Assembly (NCBI GenBank): GCA_031316155.1 | Contig: JALDRB010000004.1 | Coordinates: 186,001-250,000 of the forward strand | Source of the DNA: Candidatus Scalindua sp. | GTDB taxonomy: Bacteria > Planctomycetota > Brocadiia > Brocadiales > Scalinduaceae | Direction: 5' to 3' | DNA length: 64,000 bases | Shown here: positions 38,564 through 49,442 of the stretch, in pieces | Position numbering within the stretch: the stretch's first letter is position 1 | Layout of the letters: each line of letters begins with the position of its first letter | Notes under the pieces: model-generated | Seen by the model: only the letters and a program-made list of their open reading frames with translations | The model's database searches: none | What the model was told of the DNA's origin: nothing | Made by a program: the position numbers and the translations under genes

Positions 38564-39627
38564 ATGGAAAAATCTACTTATAAAGATGCTGGGGTTGATA
38601 TTGAGACAAAGAGTAGGTTTACGCGTGATATTTACAGCCAGATGCGTAGAACTTTTGATCCCAGAGTAATAGAAAACCCGGGTGGTTTTGGAGGGTTGTT
38701 TGCGTTAAACTACCGTTCAAAATTATTTTCAAGAGAGTACAAACATCCTGTCCTGATTTCCTCAACAGATGGGGTAGGTACAAAGCTGAAGATTGCCTTT
38801 ATGATGAATAAACACAATACCATAGGTATAGATTTAGTAGCGATGTGTGTAAATGACCTATTAGTTCTTGGTGGCGAACCTCTTTTTTTTCTGGATTATC
38901 TTGCTAGTAGCAGTTTGATGCCGGAAAAGTTGAAGGAAGTCGTTCAGGGAATTACCATTGGTTGTTGCGAATCCGGATGTTCCTTAATTGGTGGTGAAAC
39001 CCCGGAGCTGCCGGGTTTTTATCATGAGGGAGAATACGATATTGCCGGCTTTGCGGTGGGTGTAGTTGAAAAAAATAGAATAATAAAAGGTGATAAAATT
39101 TTACCGGATGATGTGGTAATAGGATTAGGGTCCAGCGGGCTTCATAGCAATGGTTTTTCCCTGGTACGAAAGATTATATTTGAGAAGGCCAAATTGAACA
39201 TTAATAGCAGAGTGGAACAGTTGAATAACACTATCGGTGATGAACTCCTTATCCCTACAAGAATTTATGTTAAGCCAATTTTGAGCCTGTTACGTCAGTA
39301 TAAGATGAAAAAAGTAGTAAAGGGAATGGCTCACATATTACCGGTGGTGGTTTGCTGGATAATATCCCGAGGATCTTGCCTTCAGGGTGTTCCGTCCGGA
39401 TCAACAAAGGTTCTTGGCCTGTTCCCAGAATATTTAACGTTGTACAGGAGTTGGGGGGTGTTGTTGAAGAAGAAATGTATCATGTCTTTAATATGGGAAT
39501 CGGGTTCGTTCTTATCGTTTCAAAGGATTTGGTATCTTCTGTTATAAAAAAGTTAGAGAAGATGAAAGAAGAAGCCTTTATCATAGGAAAGGTTATAAAG
39601 GGGAACAGAGGTGTAGAGATCATCTGA
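38564..39627 (+). pseudogene. purM: Phosphoribosylformylglycinamidine cyclo-ligase with a frameshift
   Basis: PurM closes the imidazole ring to give AIR. The 5' frame carries the ATP-grasp-like AIR synthase N-domain (GGFGGLFALNY, LISSTDGVGTKLKIAF, CVNDLLVLGGEPLFFLDYL, LIGGETPELPGFY). At 39331-39339 the reading leaves frame inside the conserved motif GMAHITGGG. The next frame resumes with TGGGLLDNIPRILPSG and runs to NRGVEII at 39627. Removing a duplicated AT in cacatatta gives the expected motif exactly; a single-base loss slightly upstream is an alternative. As purF and purC are intact, an error in the assembly is more likely than true loss. Confidence 0.85.
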
Positions 39628-39630
39628 GAT

Positions 39631-40356
39631 TTATCCTGAGGCTTGGATAATTTTATTCCTGAATATGCCATGATTACCTATAATTACATATACACAAAAA
39701 CCCAACGGAAGCATTATGCTGGGATATAAAATAAATAAAACAAGGAGTGTGAAAAATATTCCGATTATGGTTAGTAAGGTGGCTGGGCCATGTTTCTTTT
39801 TTACAACATCGACAATTTTAATATATTGAACTTTGCTTAGCATCAAGATACTTAAAATGAAGGTTACACTAGGAAGACATGTTGAAACGGTTTGAATGCT
39901 TAGGGTTGTTTTGAGATAAGAATCTAACAAGATCAATGATGCAACAGTGCCTCCTGCAAGGGTTGACGGCAACCCGGTAAAATATTTACTACGTACGTTG
40001 TCGGAGTTTATTTCTGCTTCAAATTTTGCTAATCTAATCACTGCAGATAAAGTATAAAAGAAACACACAAACCATATTGCAACGTGGGTATCCAAAGCAT
40101 CTAGGCTGCCAATGAGGAGTGCTGGAACCAATCCAAATGTGATCATATCCGCAAATGAATCAAAATGGCTTCCCCAGGCAACATTTGATTTTAGCAACCT
40201 GGCTAGTTGGCCGTCAAGCCCATCAAATACCATGGCTGCAATGATACACCAAGCGGCAAAAGCAGCTTCTTTATTGATGATTAAAACAATAGCACCAAAA
40301 CCACAAGCTAAATTACCAGTAGTGACGATTGAAGGCAAATAATCTTTTATTTTCAT
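39631..40356 (-). CDS. pssA: CDP-diacylglycerol--serine O-phosphatidyltransferase
   Basis: PssA makes phosphatidylserine from CDP-diacylglycerol and serine in the inner membrane, the route to phosphatidylethanolamine. The 241-residue protein has about six hydrophobic segments and the complete CDP-alcohol phosphotransferase motif: DGLDGQLAR at 45-53, then G, FDSFAD with two aspartates eight and more residues on. Its type, with the motif near the N-terminus and no HKD domains, is the Bacillus-like PssA II. The 3' end lies three bases from the convergent purM stop. No decarboxylase gene is next to it. Confidence 0.92.
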   Translation of the reverse strand: MKIKDYLPSIVTTGNLACGFGAIVLIINKEAAFAAWCIIAAMVFDGLDGQLARLLKSNVAWGSHFDSFADMITFGLVPALLIGSLDALDTHVAIWFVCFFYTLSAVIRLAKFEAEINSDNVRSKYFTGLPSTLAGGTVASLILLDSYLKTTLSIQTVSTCLPSVTFILSILMLSKVQYIKIVDVVKKKHGPATLLTIIGIFFTLLVLFILYPSIMLPLGFCVYVIIGNHGIFRNKIIQASG

Positions 40357-40714
40357 ACTAATGTAACCTTAATGCAAAGACTCTAAGAATTGGGCCTGTT
40401 TAAATATGAGAAGCAAAATATATGCCAAATAAAGATTTGAGTCTGAGGGGAGTTCATGTTTGTTTTTAAATACCATTATTTCAATACGTTATAAGAAATT
40501 TGTAATTAATCTTGATCAGGGTTTTTTTTTGAAAAACTTTTTTAGTGCAATAATATTCCTGCACGAATAAAAATATTTACTGCATTTGCGAATTCAGGTA
40601 GTGTTCATTGAAATCGGTTCTATTCCCATCCAAATTATCTGTTTCAGGTTTGGAAGTATGCTGATTCTTGAATTTTACAAATCAATGTTGTTTTTTTAAC
40701 TTTGAGACGTCGAA
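40357..40714. other. Divergent intergenic region pssA / nth
   Basis: The 358 bases between divergent genes are AT-rich with a long T run near 40522. They must hold both promoters, but no clear consensus pair or RNA structure was found. Confidence 0.4.
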
Positions 40715-41362
40715 TTGGAAAATATTGATATCATTATAGCCATACTTAAACAGGAAACAAAGAGATTTGTTGAACCGATCGTTACAAAAATATCAAAAAC
40801 AAGAAACCCATTTCAAGTACTCATCTCATGTTTGCTGAGTTTAAGGACCAAGGATAAAGTAACAGCTGAAGCTTCATTGCGATTGTTCCAGCTTGCAGAT
40901 ACTCCTCAAATGATGTCGAAGCTGAATGTTGCGGTTATTGAGAAGTCTATTTTTCCCGTTGGATTTTATAAGACAAAAGCTAAAAGGATAACGGAGATAT
41001 GTAGAACCTTGCTTGATAATTATGAGGGGAATGTACCGGACGAAATTGAAGAACTCCTGAAGTTAAAAGGTGTAGGACGTAAGACAGCCAATTTAGTGGT
41101 TACTTTGGGATATGGAAAACTTGGTATCTGTGTTGATACACATGTTCACAGGATATCCAACAGATTGGGTCTTATAAAGACGAAGACGCCGGAGCAAACA
41201 GAATTTGCTTTAAGAAAGATTTTACCGCAAAAATACTGGATAATTTATAATGACCTCTTGGTAACGTATGGTCAGAATATTTGTAAACCCATTTCTCCAA
41301 AGTGTAGTGAATGCAAGATTTTTGAATATTGTAAGAGGGTAGGCGTTAGGAAGTTTAGATGA
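40715..41362 (+). CDS. nth: Endonuclease III (DNA glycosylase/AP lyase)
   Basis: Nth excises oxidised pyrimidines and cuts abasic sites in base-excision repair. The 215-residue protein has the helix-hairpin-helix LKLKGVGRKTANLVV with the catalytic lysine (in GRKTAN), and the catalytic aspartate in CVDTHVHRIS. The C-terminal [4Fe-4S] cluster motif C-x6-C-x2-C-x5-C occurs in ICKPISPKCSECKIFEYC. Length is normal. The start is TTG (MENIDII); no ATG gives the complete domain. Confidence 0.95.
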   Translation: MENIDIIIAILKQETKRFVEPIVTKISKTRNPFQVLISCLLSLRTKDKVTAEASLRLFQLADTPQMMSKLNVAVIEKSIFPVGFYKTKAKRITEICRTLLDNYEGNVPDEIEELLKLKGVGRKTANLVVTLGYGKLGICVDTHVHRISNRLGLIKTKTPEQTEFALRKILPQKYWIIYNDLLVTYGQNICKPISPKCSECKIFEYCKRVGVRKFR

Positions 41363-41422
41363 TTTTATTATGTATAGGCTTGTTTTGATTTAGATTTAAA
41401 TATATGAGTATCAGTTATTTTA

Positions 41423-42316
41423 TTACCAGATCCTTTCTCCTGTGAGCTTTACACAAGCTTCCAGATATTTTTTTGATGTAATATTTATTATATTATCGGG
41501 AAGAAGGGGAGGGGGTGACTTCTTATCCCAGCCGCAAGTTTCCAAGTAATCTCTTACGAATTGCTTATCAAACGATGGCTGAGATCTGCCAGGTGAGTAG
41601 TCTTCTAAAGGCCAGAAACGTGATGAGTCCGGCGTTAATATTTCATCTATTAAAATTGTTTTGTTATCGTATACACCCCATTCGAATTTGGTGTCACTGA
41701 TAATTATGCCTTTTGTTAGCGCATATCCATTGGCCTTTTTGTATATCTCGATACTTTTTTGTCTTAATTCTTCGGCTAGTTTTTCCCCGGTAATCTCTAC
41801 GACTTCCTCATAAGAGATATTCTCATCATGCCCCGATGTTGCTTTTGTTGAAGGAGTGAAGATTGGTTCGGGTAACTTTTCACATTCTTTTAGATTTGGC
41901 GGTAATTTGATTTTGCAAACCGTACCGTTTTCTTTGTATTCTTTCCACCCTGATCCTGCCAAATAACCACGAACGACACATTCAACAGGAATAACTTTTA
42001 CTTTCTTTACAAGCATGGAACGTTCTCTTAAGAGTTCTTTGTCTTCTCTTCTTAATGTGTCAATTTCATCAATTTTGGTTGTAATCAGGTGGTTTTCCGT
42101 CAAATCACTCATGTGCTGAAACCAGAATTCTGAAAGGTGGGTGAGTACTTTACCCTTGTATGGTATACCATTTCGTAAAACAGAGTCAAAGGCGGAGATC
42201 CTATCGGTTGCAATAAATAATAAATTCTCACCAATTTCATAAATGTCCCTGACCTTTCCATGGCTGTGTAGTCTGAGATAGTCTATGTTTGTCTTTAATA
42301 GAATACCGTTGCTCAT
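41423..42316 (-). CDS. purC: Phosphoribosylaminoimidazole-succinocarboxamide synthase
   Basis: PurC joins aspartate to CAIR to make SAICAR. It is about 297 residues from ATG 42316; a longer frame to 42421 adds residues with no family match. AGGA before the ATG supports the shorter form. Recognisable segments are HSHGKVRDIYE, ATDRISAFDSVL, ECVVRGYLAGSGWKEY, IFTPSTKATSGHDEN, ISDTKFEWG and LTPDSSRFWP. It is of the longer (SAICAR synthetase type 2-like) form with a C-terminal extension. It is separate from purF-purM. Confidence 0.95.
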   Translation of the reverse strand: MSNGILLKTNIDYLRLHSHGKVRDIYEIGENLLFIATDRISAFDSVLRNGIPYKGKVLTHLSEFWFQHMSDLTENHLITTKIDEIDTLRREDKELLRERSMLVKKVKVIPVECVVRGYLAGSGWKEYKENGTVCKIKLPPNLKECEKLPEPIFTPSTKATSGHDENISYEEVVEITGEKLAEELRQKSIEIYKKANGYALTKGIIISDTKFEWGVYDNKTILIDEILTPDSSRFWPLEDYSPGRSQPSFDKQFVRDYLETCGWDKKSPPPLLPDNIINITSKKYLEACVKLTGERIW

Positions 42317-42532
42317 GATTGTCCTGTTGTATCTAAGATGATAAAACTTGTACTTAATAACTTTTCTATAAAATCTGAAACTTCTTATTAATTTTATAAA
42401 ATCGTTAAAGTATATTAACAAAAGTCTTTAAAACCTGTATTTTCAATTTTAGTACCGAGAGATAGATTATTTGCTATATAATAAGGTTTTTGCTGGTATT
42501 CTCTTTTTGTTTATTGGCTACAATGTTTGCGT

Positions 42533-43369
42533 CTACCGACAAGAGGCAAATTTATATGAAATGTTATTTTGCAGAAAATGATTCTTCAATTTTTCACGTA
42601 ATTTCTGGGTTCCTTTCAGGTTGGGACATAGTGACAGTGCCTTATTAAAATTTGCCATTGATCCATTCCAATCCCCAAAAGTTAGCTGACAATCCGCAAT
42701 TTTCTTATATATCAAAGCCTCCTCGTTTTTAGTGAGACTCAGGGTTAATACCTTCTTAAGATACGTTATTGCTAAATTGGGTTGCACACGTTTCAATAGA
42801 TTTTTGCACGATAAGCGGATAATTCGATCCTTCATTTCTTCCCGGAGATATTGGCGTCCAGGATTCCCGATTTCTTTATTGTAGACGTGTTCGTACCATG
42901 TAAATGCCAGTTCATAAGATCCTTGTCTTTCGTACTCCTCAGCAAGCAGAAACATGCAATCCACATAGTCCTTCAAACCTAACAAGGCGGGCAAGTCGCA
43001 TTCTTTGTTCTCCTCCCTCAAGCTTTCATAATTTTTGAGAGCTTTTGCTCCCTTGTTGTTTAAGAGATCACTCAGGATCTTTTTTAATTGATCCCTTAAA
43101 CTCGAATTATCTTTTTCCAGATCATGTCTATCTTTATAGTATCTTGTTGTATGGTTAAAGCGTAATAATCGATCGTAATTGCTTTTCTTTTCAGAGTCTG
43201 TCAAAGTCTTATAGGCTTGTATTAAAACCTTTATTTTTTCTTCTGCACAGACTCCATTTGTTTTCTGCCTATCCGGATGAAATTTTTTTACAAGCTTTCT
43301 AAACGAGTTCTTGATTTCTTCGTTTTTTGCCCCTTCATGTATTTCTAAAACTTGGTAATAATTAATCAG
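42533..43369 (-). CDS. J-domain protein with TPR-like region, non-ATG start
   Basis: An ATG/GTG/TTG-started frame begins only at 43204, inside the protein. In the same frame the sequence extends upstream with INYYQVLEIHEGAKNEEI, the J-domain helix KLVKKFHPDR with its HPD motif, and IQAYKTLTDSEKKSNYD, a complete J domain. No ATG, GTG or TTG precedes it. CTG at 43369 (eight bases after AGAGAG) or the next codon ATT would give the expected J-domain start. The 278-residue protein continues with TPR-like helices (about 95-265). It should be a DnaK co-chaperone with an unknown client. Confidence 0.75.
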   Translation of the reverse strand: MINYYQVLEIHEGAKNEEIKNSFRKLVKKFHPDRQKTNGVCAEEKIKVLIQAYKTLTDSEKKSNYDRLLRFNHTTRYYKDRHDLEKDNSSLRDQLKKILSDLLNNKGAKALKNYESLREENKECDLPALLGLKDYVDCMFLLAEEYERQGSYELAFTWYEHVYNKEIGNPGRQYLREEMKDRIIRLSCKNLLKRVQPNLAITYLKKVLTLSLTKNEEALIYKKIADCQLTFGDWNGSMANFNKALSLCPNLKGTQKLREKLKNHFLQNNISYKFASCR

Positions 43370-43875
43370 GATTGATACTCTCTTTCTTAAATAGAGTTTT
43401 ATATATTTACAATATATGGTTTCAAAATGGTAGCATTAGCATGCTGAAAAGTCAACGATTTTCATACTTGAACCAATTCTATTGATTTATCATCAGAATG
43501 GAGAATAAATTGATTCTTGGAGTTAAGAGGTTTGTACTGAGTATACTTTGACTTTGCGCACATCCCTCCTAACAGATCAATCAAGATTTGTAATTTTCGG
43601 GGTGGACAACGCTCATGTTTTTAGACAATTTATTGAATTGACTTTTTAGAACAACTAAACTTCTATAGCCATTTTATTCTATGGGTTGCTATACCGGAGA
43701 AAGTGTCTTCAGTTCACTAAGATGTTCAAACAAGAGCTGCATACTTGGAATAGGGATTAAACATTTTTTTTCTGTTAAAATCTCAGGAAAAGAGTCAAAT
43801 GTTAAAAAAGTGACAAACTATTATAATCTATGACATTTAATTTCCTTGGCGGAGAACGAAATATGTCAGAATCTC

Positions 43876-44019
43876 CTAGAAATCCTCTTCATTCTCAACT
43901 TTGTATTTACTGAGAATATTATGGATAATGTCTCCTGTAACGCTCAAAGCAAGAGCGGCTGATGCTCCTAATGCTAAAAAGATTAAAGAAATCAAAAGTC
44001 TTGACACGATTTTTTTCAT
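43876..44019 (-). CDS. Small exported or membrane peptide (47 residues)
   Basis: A 47-residue frame starts MKKIVSRLLISLIFLALG, a lysine/arginine start followed by a hydrophobic segment typical of a signal peptide or single membrane anchor. It ends with a polar tail (HNILSKYKVENEEDF). AGGA lies nine bases upstream of the ATG on the minus strand. It is isolated in a 1.2-kb non-coding stretch. Function unknown; the signal-like start and ribosome binding site make it more than a random frame. Confidence 0.5.
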   Translation of the reverse strand: MKKIVSRLLISLIFLALGASAALALSVTGDIIHNILSKYKVENEEDF

Positions 44020-44613
44020 AGATTAATTCCTGGACTAATTTTAGAATACAAATAACAAAATCAGTGAAAAAGAGAATGCTCCTATCCAAAATTTGAGAAC
44101 ATCTAAATGCTATTACAGGGTAAAGAAGTTGGACTACTTAACAATTTTTGTACCGAAAGCGATTGAAGAAAGTAAAAATGTTGTAAGTTGTTTTTATTAT
44201 TATGTTTGTTAAATGTTATAGAGAAAAAAATATTCTAAATTTCCTCTTAATGTAGTCTATCAAAGTTTAGAGAAAAAATTGAAAAGGTCTTTTAACGCTT
44301 TAAGTGCCAATAGGTATTAATGTTATGTTTGTTTGTTTTTGTGTGTTCAATTCAACAATAGTTGACGGAAATCGGGGCCTTTCAGATCGTGATTGTGCTT
44401 ACAGATTGGAACAGGACATGATATTCGTATTCTTTGAGTAAAAACAATCTCTACGGAATTGTGGGTGAATTTATGCTTGCAATAGGTTTAAAATGGATGT
44501 AGTCTTACTTTTCTTATTTACAGAGATATTTCGTTAGATTTGTTTGTTGAAACTTCAGGATGGGATGGGAGGGTTTAAAATCATTCTGTTTTATTCAAAG
44601 TTCCTTGAAAGAT
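44020..44613. other. Long intergenic stretch without further genes
   Basis: Together with 43370-43875 this is AT-rich sequence with no frame of interest, no tRNA-like fold and no obvious repeat. It likely holds the promoter of the AsmA-like gene. Confidence 0.4.
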
Positions 44614-47295
44614 ATGAAGTCTAAGAAATTACTGATCACAATCATCATCATATCTGTTTTTCTCTGTACGTTTATCTGTGGATATGTTTGGCTGAAAACG
44701 TATACTTCCGAGGTTTCAATCAAATCAAAGATCACAACTGCTCTGGAAGGAGCTACGGGTGGTAAGTTACAAATTGGAAAAGCTCATTTTGATCTGTTTA
44801 AGGGCCTTCTATTGAATAAGATTGTATTTGAGGGCAAAAACTCAAAAAATTTACGTATCGAAGTTGAAGAGATTTTTATCAGACACGAACTGTTGGCCTT
44901 ATTGAGAGGAGAGCTCTTAATCGATAGGATTCTGATTGTGTCTCCTGAACTTTTTATTGTAAGGGAAAAAGATTCAATATGGGGATTCCTAGACGGTGTT
45001 AAGGCTTTTTTGGACCATGGTGAGTTTGATAGTCAATCCGATATCTTAAAAAGTGGTGTTGTTGCTAAGAATACACAAGTGCATCTCTTTGACGAGTCAA
45101 TCTTCAGAGAAGGCCGTTTGGATATAGAGAATATGGATTTGTTTGCTCAGCCATTTGGTGGGTCAATCAGGGACTTACATATAAAAGCCATGGTAAATGA
45201 TGGTTTATGGAAAGATTTTGATGTTAATGTTGACACAAATCTTGCAACTCCAGAACTAAAGATAGTGGCACGACTTAGAAATAAATTCATGACAGAGACT
45301 CTTATGAGAGAGCTTCCCGTTATTGGAGAGAAATTTTGGAAAACCTATTCTCCTACGGGAAAATTTGATTTCATTTGTTTCCTTGATTTAAATAATAAGA
45401 ATGATGAGAAAAAGGTTGATTACAACCTCGATCTTGATATTAATGATGCAGAATTTACATACTCAAAATGGCCATTCCTGATTAAACACGTAAACGGAAC
45501 TTTAGAGTATTCCAGGGAAGGAATATTTCTGAGAAGTTTAAAAGGAAATGTCCAAAATGAGGATTATGAGTCATTGGGAGAAATAGATGCATTTATTGGA
45601 GTAGGTAATGCACAAAAAAAAATAGACATTAACATACCAAATTCGAAAATAACAGAAAAACTTCTTAAAATGATTCCGGAAGTGGGAGAGCAGGTTCTGG
45701 AAAAATATGATCCGAAAGGGGACATAGAATTGAGCCTAACATACGAAAGCAATGCAGATCAGTCTGTAAAGGATTATACCGTTAAAGTGATGTGTAAGGG
45801 GGTTGACGCTAAATACCCAAATTTCCCGTACCGGTTAACTAATATTGTAGGTTTCTTAGAAATGGACGGACAGAATGTGTATTTCAAGGATATAAATGGT
45901 TCTTTCTTTGACGAAGAAAAAATAAACCATTTCACACTTGAGGGAGATATAAACTTAAAAAGCCAGGAGAAAAGGTTTAATCTCACCGTACCAAATCTCA
46001 ATTTGACAGAGCAGATAATTAAGTTCATACCGAATAAAGGTGAGGAGATATGGTCTAACAATAAACCAAGTGGTCAAGTTGATCTTTACTTAAATTTTAA
46101 CGGTTATATGGATAGCAGTAAAGATGAATACTTTATAACAGTTGACTGCAAGGGTAATGAGATTGAATATACAAAATTACCAATTAAAGTTTCAGATATC
46201 ATAGGGAGGATAGTAATTGACAAGGACAAGCTTCAATGCAAGAGCCTGAGAGGCTATGTGGTAACAGGGAAACAGCTTGCACACGCTACTTGTAATGGGA
46301 TGCTCGGGCTCAGCAACGAAAATAATAATGCGTTTTTTAGTGTTATAGATTTAAGGGTAACAAATGATTTAATAGATAAATTCCAGAAGTACCTTAAAAA
46401 TGAGTGGGTTCAAATTCAACCTGAAGGATGGGTGGATATTAAATTGGACTACAAGAGCAGTGATATGGAACCAAAGGGGAATTATTCATTGGTACTGAAT
46501 ACTGAAGGGTGTGAATTGGATTTTTCTAAAATCCCTTTTCGTATTTCAGAAATACATACCCGACTGAGCTTTGAAAATGGGTATTTTGTCAGTAAAGACT
46601 TTGGCGGGACATTTAGTGGAGGCAGGATCAATGGAACAGCTGAAATGGATAAAAAAATATCAGATGGGAAATACACTGGAGATTTCAAGTTTCAGGATAT
46701 TAGTTTGACTGAATTAGTTGAAAAATTGTTTAAAGATCCAAAAGATGTATCTGGTATTTGTGAGGGTAACGTTAAATTCTATGGGAGAGGAAACGACATA
46801 AACAACTTTATTGCAGAAGGACGAGCTAAAATAAGAGATGCCTCTATTACAGAAGTTCCATTGGTATTGAACATCTTAAACCTTTTGAATCTTTCGATAC
46901 CTACCAAAGATACGTTTCATAGTGCACATATTACCTATTCAATAAAAGATAAAATGATCAATATTGAAGAAGTGAAATTGATAAGCGAAACTATCGAATT
47001 GGGAGGTGTGGGTACGGTAAGTTTTGATGGCACACTTGATTTAGTTATTGTTGCCGGATTTAATAAAGACACATTTTCTCAAATCCCCCTGATCGGTCAG
47101 CTCATGGATTTTGTAGTTGATGGTGTCAGCAAGAAACTTACGAAGGTAGTTGTGACTGGAACATTCTCACATCCGGTAAGTACTATCGTTGCTTTAGAAC
47201 CGTTTAAACATTCGATTAAGAGTATCTTTGATTTGTTATCATGGGAGAAGAGTAAAAAAGCGGAAAAAAATAAAGAAACTGGTGAAGCTGACTGA
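44614..47295 (+). CDS. AsmA-like / DUF748-type inner-membrane-anchored protein
   Basis: The protein is 893 residues from ATG 44614 (an upstream ATG at 44560 would add 18 residues). One N-terminal membrane anchor (residues 6-27) is followed by a very long periplasmic region. AsmA-family traits are the opening with ALEGATGGKLQIGKAHFD-type beta strands, several internal repeats of about 125 residues with (G)E-x-x-WxxxxPxG (KFWKTYSPTGKFDF, VLEKYDPKGDIEL, IWSNNKPSGQVDL), and the AsmA C-terminal part VPLVLNILNLL. Such proteins form grooves that carry phospholipids to the outer membrane. Confidence 0.8.
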   Translation: MKSKKLLITIIIISVFLCTFICGYVWLKTYTSEVSIKSKITTALEGATGGKLQIGKAHFDLFKGLLLNKIVFEGKNSKNLRIEVEEIFIRHELLALLRGELLIDRILIVSPELFIVREKDSIWGFLDGVKAFLDHGEFDSQSDILKSGVVAKNTQVHLFDESIFREGRLDIENMDLFAQPFGGSIRDLHIKAMVNDGLWKDFDVNVDTNLATPELKIVARLRNKFMTETLMRELPVIGEKFWKTYSPTGKFDFICFLDLNNKNDEKKVDYNLDLDINDAEFTYSKWPFLIKHVNGTLEYSREGIFLRSLKGNVQNEDYESLGEIDAFIGVGNAQKKIDINIPNSKITEKLLKMIPEVGEQVLEKYDPKGDIELSLTYESNADQSVKDYTVKVMCKGVDAKYPNFPYRLTNIVGFLEMDGQNVYFKDINGSFFDEEKINHFTLEGDINLKSQEKRFNLTVPNLNLTEQIIKFIPNKGEEIWSNNKPSGQVDLYLNFNGYMDSSKDEYFITVDCKGNEIEYTKLPIKVSDIIGRIVIDKDKLQCKSLRGYVVTGKQLAHATCNGMLGLSNENNNAFFSVIDLRVTNDLIDKFQKYLKNEWVQIQPEGWVDIKLDYKSSDMEPKGNYSLVLNTEGCELDFSKIPFRISEIHTRLSFENGYFVSKDFGGTFSGGRINGTAEMDKKISDGKYTGDFKFQDISLTELVEKLFKDPKDVSGICEGNVKFYGRGNDINNFIAEGRAKIRDASITEVPLVLNILNLLNLSIPTKDTFHSAHITYSIKDKMINIEEVKLISETIELGGVGTVSFDGTLDLVIVAGFNKDTFSQIPLIGQLMDFVVDGVSKKLTKVVVTGTFSHPVSTIVALEPFKHSIKSIFDLLSWEKSKKAEKNKETGEAD

Positions 47296-47493
47296 AACGA
47301 TAAATTTGATGACGATGAGAGAAGTTTTGATTTCTACTGATAGATCAAATTAACCGGCACAAATCAGAAATAGAGAGTGTTTTTATGATAAATGAAGGTA
47401 TAATATAATCCATTCTGCTGGATGGAAAAGAGCACAGCCTTTCTCAATGAATAAAATCTGCAACTTAAAACTGGTGTAGAATAAGGTATTAGT

Positions 47494-49365
47494 ATGAAAG
47501 AACCAGGAAAGAAACCATCGCAACAATTGTCTAAAAAGCAACTAAAGTCACCGATCTTCATTATTATCGTTGTGGCCTTAATACTGGTAACTTTTCAAAT
47601 ATACACTGTCGGGCCTATGGCAAAAAACATATCTTACAGTGAGTTCAAGGTGTTGGTCAAAGAAGGAAGAGTAGATACCTGTCAGATCACATCCAGCCTT
47701 ATCAGAGGTAATTTGAAAGACGAAGACGTTCCGCAGAAGCAAAAGGAATTTGTTACTGCGAGGGTAGAAGATCCTGATCTTGTTAAAGAGCTTGAGGCAC
47801 AGGGAGTAAAGTTTGCTGGTGAATACGAAAGTCCATGGATACAAACCTTGTTTTTTACCTGGATAATTCCTATCGCCATATTTTTTCTTATCTGGCGGTT
47901 TGTTTTAAAGGGGATGGGCCCTGCAGGTGGTGTGATGTCGTTTGGGAAGAGTAAAGGGAAATTATATGCCCAGGAGGATTTAAAATATACTTTTGATGAT
48001 GTTGCAGGTATAGATGAGGCAAAGGCTGAATTGTCGGAAGTGGTTGAATTTTTAAAAACACCGCATAAATTCACGAGCCTGGGTGGGAAGATCCCGAAAG
48101 GAGTATTGCTCGTTGGCGCACCTGGGACGGGAAAAACCCTCCTGGCGAAAGCTGTTGCAGGAGAGGCAGGTGTTCCTTTTTTTGGTATTAGTGGTTCTGA
48201 ATTTGTTGAAATGTTTGTAGGCGTTGGGGCTGCAAGGGTACGGGATATGTTTAGTCAGGCAGATCAAAAGGCACCTTGTATCATCTTCATTGACGAACTC
48301 GATGCACTCGGAAAAACAAGGGGGATTAATCCGCTTGGTGGGCATGATGAAAGAGAACAAACACTGAATCAGTTACTTGTAGAGATGGATGGTTTTGATT
48401 CGAATAAGGGTGTCATTATAATGAGTGCTACGAATCGCCCAGAGATTCTTGATCCGGCTCTTCTCAGGCCTGGAAGGTTTGATAGGCAAATTGTTGTAGA
48501 CAGGCCGGATTTAAATGGTCGCGAGGCAATCCTTGTTATTCATTCAAAAGGAGTAAAACTTGACAAGGATGTTGATAATAGAGCTATTGCGGCTATGACT
48601 CCCGGCTTTGTTGGAGCAGATCTGGCAAATATCGTGAATGAGGCTGCTTTGCTTGCAGCGAGGCGTGATAAAAAAGCTGTTGGAATGGCTGAGTTTGAAG
48701 AGGCGATTGAAAGGGTTATGGCAGGGCTTGAGAAGAAGAAAAGGTTGATAAATAAAAAGGAGAAAGAAATAGTAGCCTACCATGAATGTGGACATGCACT
48801 TATTGCAACATTCCTGAAGACAACCGATGAAGTAAAGAAGATTTCAATAATACCAAGAGGCGTTGCTGCATTAGGATACACACTGCAACTACCAACTGAG
48901 GATAGATATTTAATGACCAGAGAAGAGTTGATTGACAGGATTTCGGTACTTCTGGGTGGGAGGGCTGCGGAGGATTTGATTTTCAGTGAAGCATCTACAG
49001 GATCCCAAAATGATCTTGAGAAGGCTACTGAAATAGCAAAAAAGATGGTAAAGTATTACGGCATGAGCGACAAACTCGGTATCGTTACTTTTGAGCAGGA
49101 GAACAGATCTGTTTTTTTCCCGGGAAATTTTGGTACAACAAAAAATGAGTATAGTGAAGAAACAGCAAGAGAGATTGACCTTGAAGTGAAAAGAATTATT
49201 GATGAATGTTTTTTAAGAACCAAAGATATTTTGAGTAAGAAGAAAGATTTGCTTATCAAACTCGCAAAAATTTTGATGCAAAAAGAAGTGATAGAGCAAA
49301 AAGAGTTAAGGGAAATACTGGATAAAGAAAATGAGGAAAACACCTGTACTGATAAAGATAAATAA
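47494..49365 (+). CDS. ftsH: ATP-dependent zinc metalloprotease FtsH
   Basis: FtsH is a membrane-bound AAA+ protease for quality control of membrane and regulatory proteins. The 623-residue product has two TM segments (about 20-38 and 117-137) with a periplasmic domain between them. The AAA module has Walker A GAPGTGKT at 208-215, Walker B FIDELDAL near 265-272 and the second-region-of-homology arginine finger in RPGRFDRQ. The zinc site is HECGH at 430-434. Length is typical. ScpB follows 77 bases downstream on the same strand. Confidence 0.97.
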   Translation: MKEPGKKPSQQLSKKQLKSPIFIIIVVALILVTFQIYTVGPMAKNISYSEFKVLVKEGRVDTCQITSSLIRGNLKDEDVPQKQKEFVTARVEDPDLVKELEAQGVKFAGEYESPWIQTLFFTWIIPIAIFFLIWRFVLKGMGPAGGVMSFGKSKGKLYAQEDLKYTFDDVAGIDEAKAELSEVVEFLKTPHKFTSLGGKIPKGVLLVGAPGTGKTLLAKAVAGEAGVPFFGISGSEFVEMFVGVGAARVRDMFSQADQKAPCIIFIDELDALGKTRGINPLGGHDEREQTLNQLLVEMDGFDSNKGVIIMSATNRPEILDPALLRPGRFDRQIVVDRPDLNGREAILVIHSKGVKLDKDVDNRAIAAMTPGFVGADLANIVNEAALLAARRDKKAVGMAEFEEAIERVMAGLEKKKRLINKKEKEIVAYHECGHALIATFLKTTDEVKKISIIPRGVAALGYTLQLPTEDRYLMTREELIDRISVLLGGRAAEDLIFSEASTGSQNDLEKATEIAKKMVKYYGMSDKLGIVTFEQENRSVFFPGNFGTTKNEYSEETAREIDLEVKRIIDECFLRTKDILSKKKDLLIKLAKILMQKEVIEQKELREILDKENEENTCTDKDK

Positions 49366-49442
49366 CAGTTCATGGTTAAAACTTCTTTTGTCTTTTACGA
49401 TTATAATTGGAATGGCTTCTAACAGTTTTGAGAGTAAGTTAA

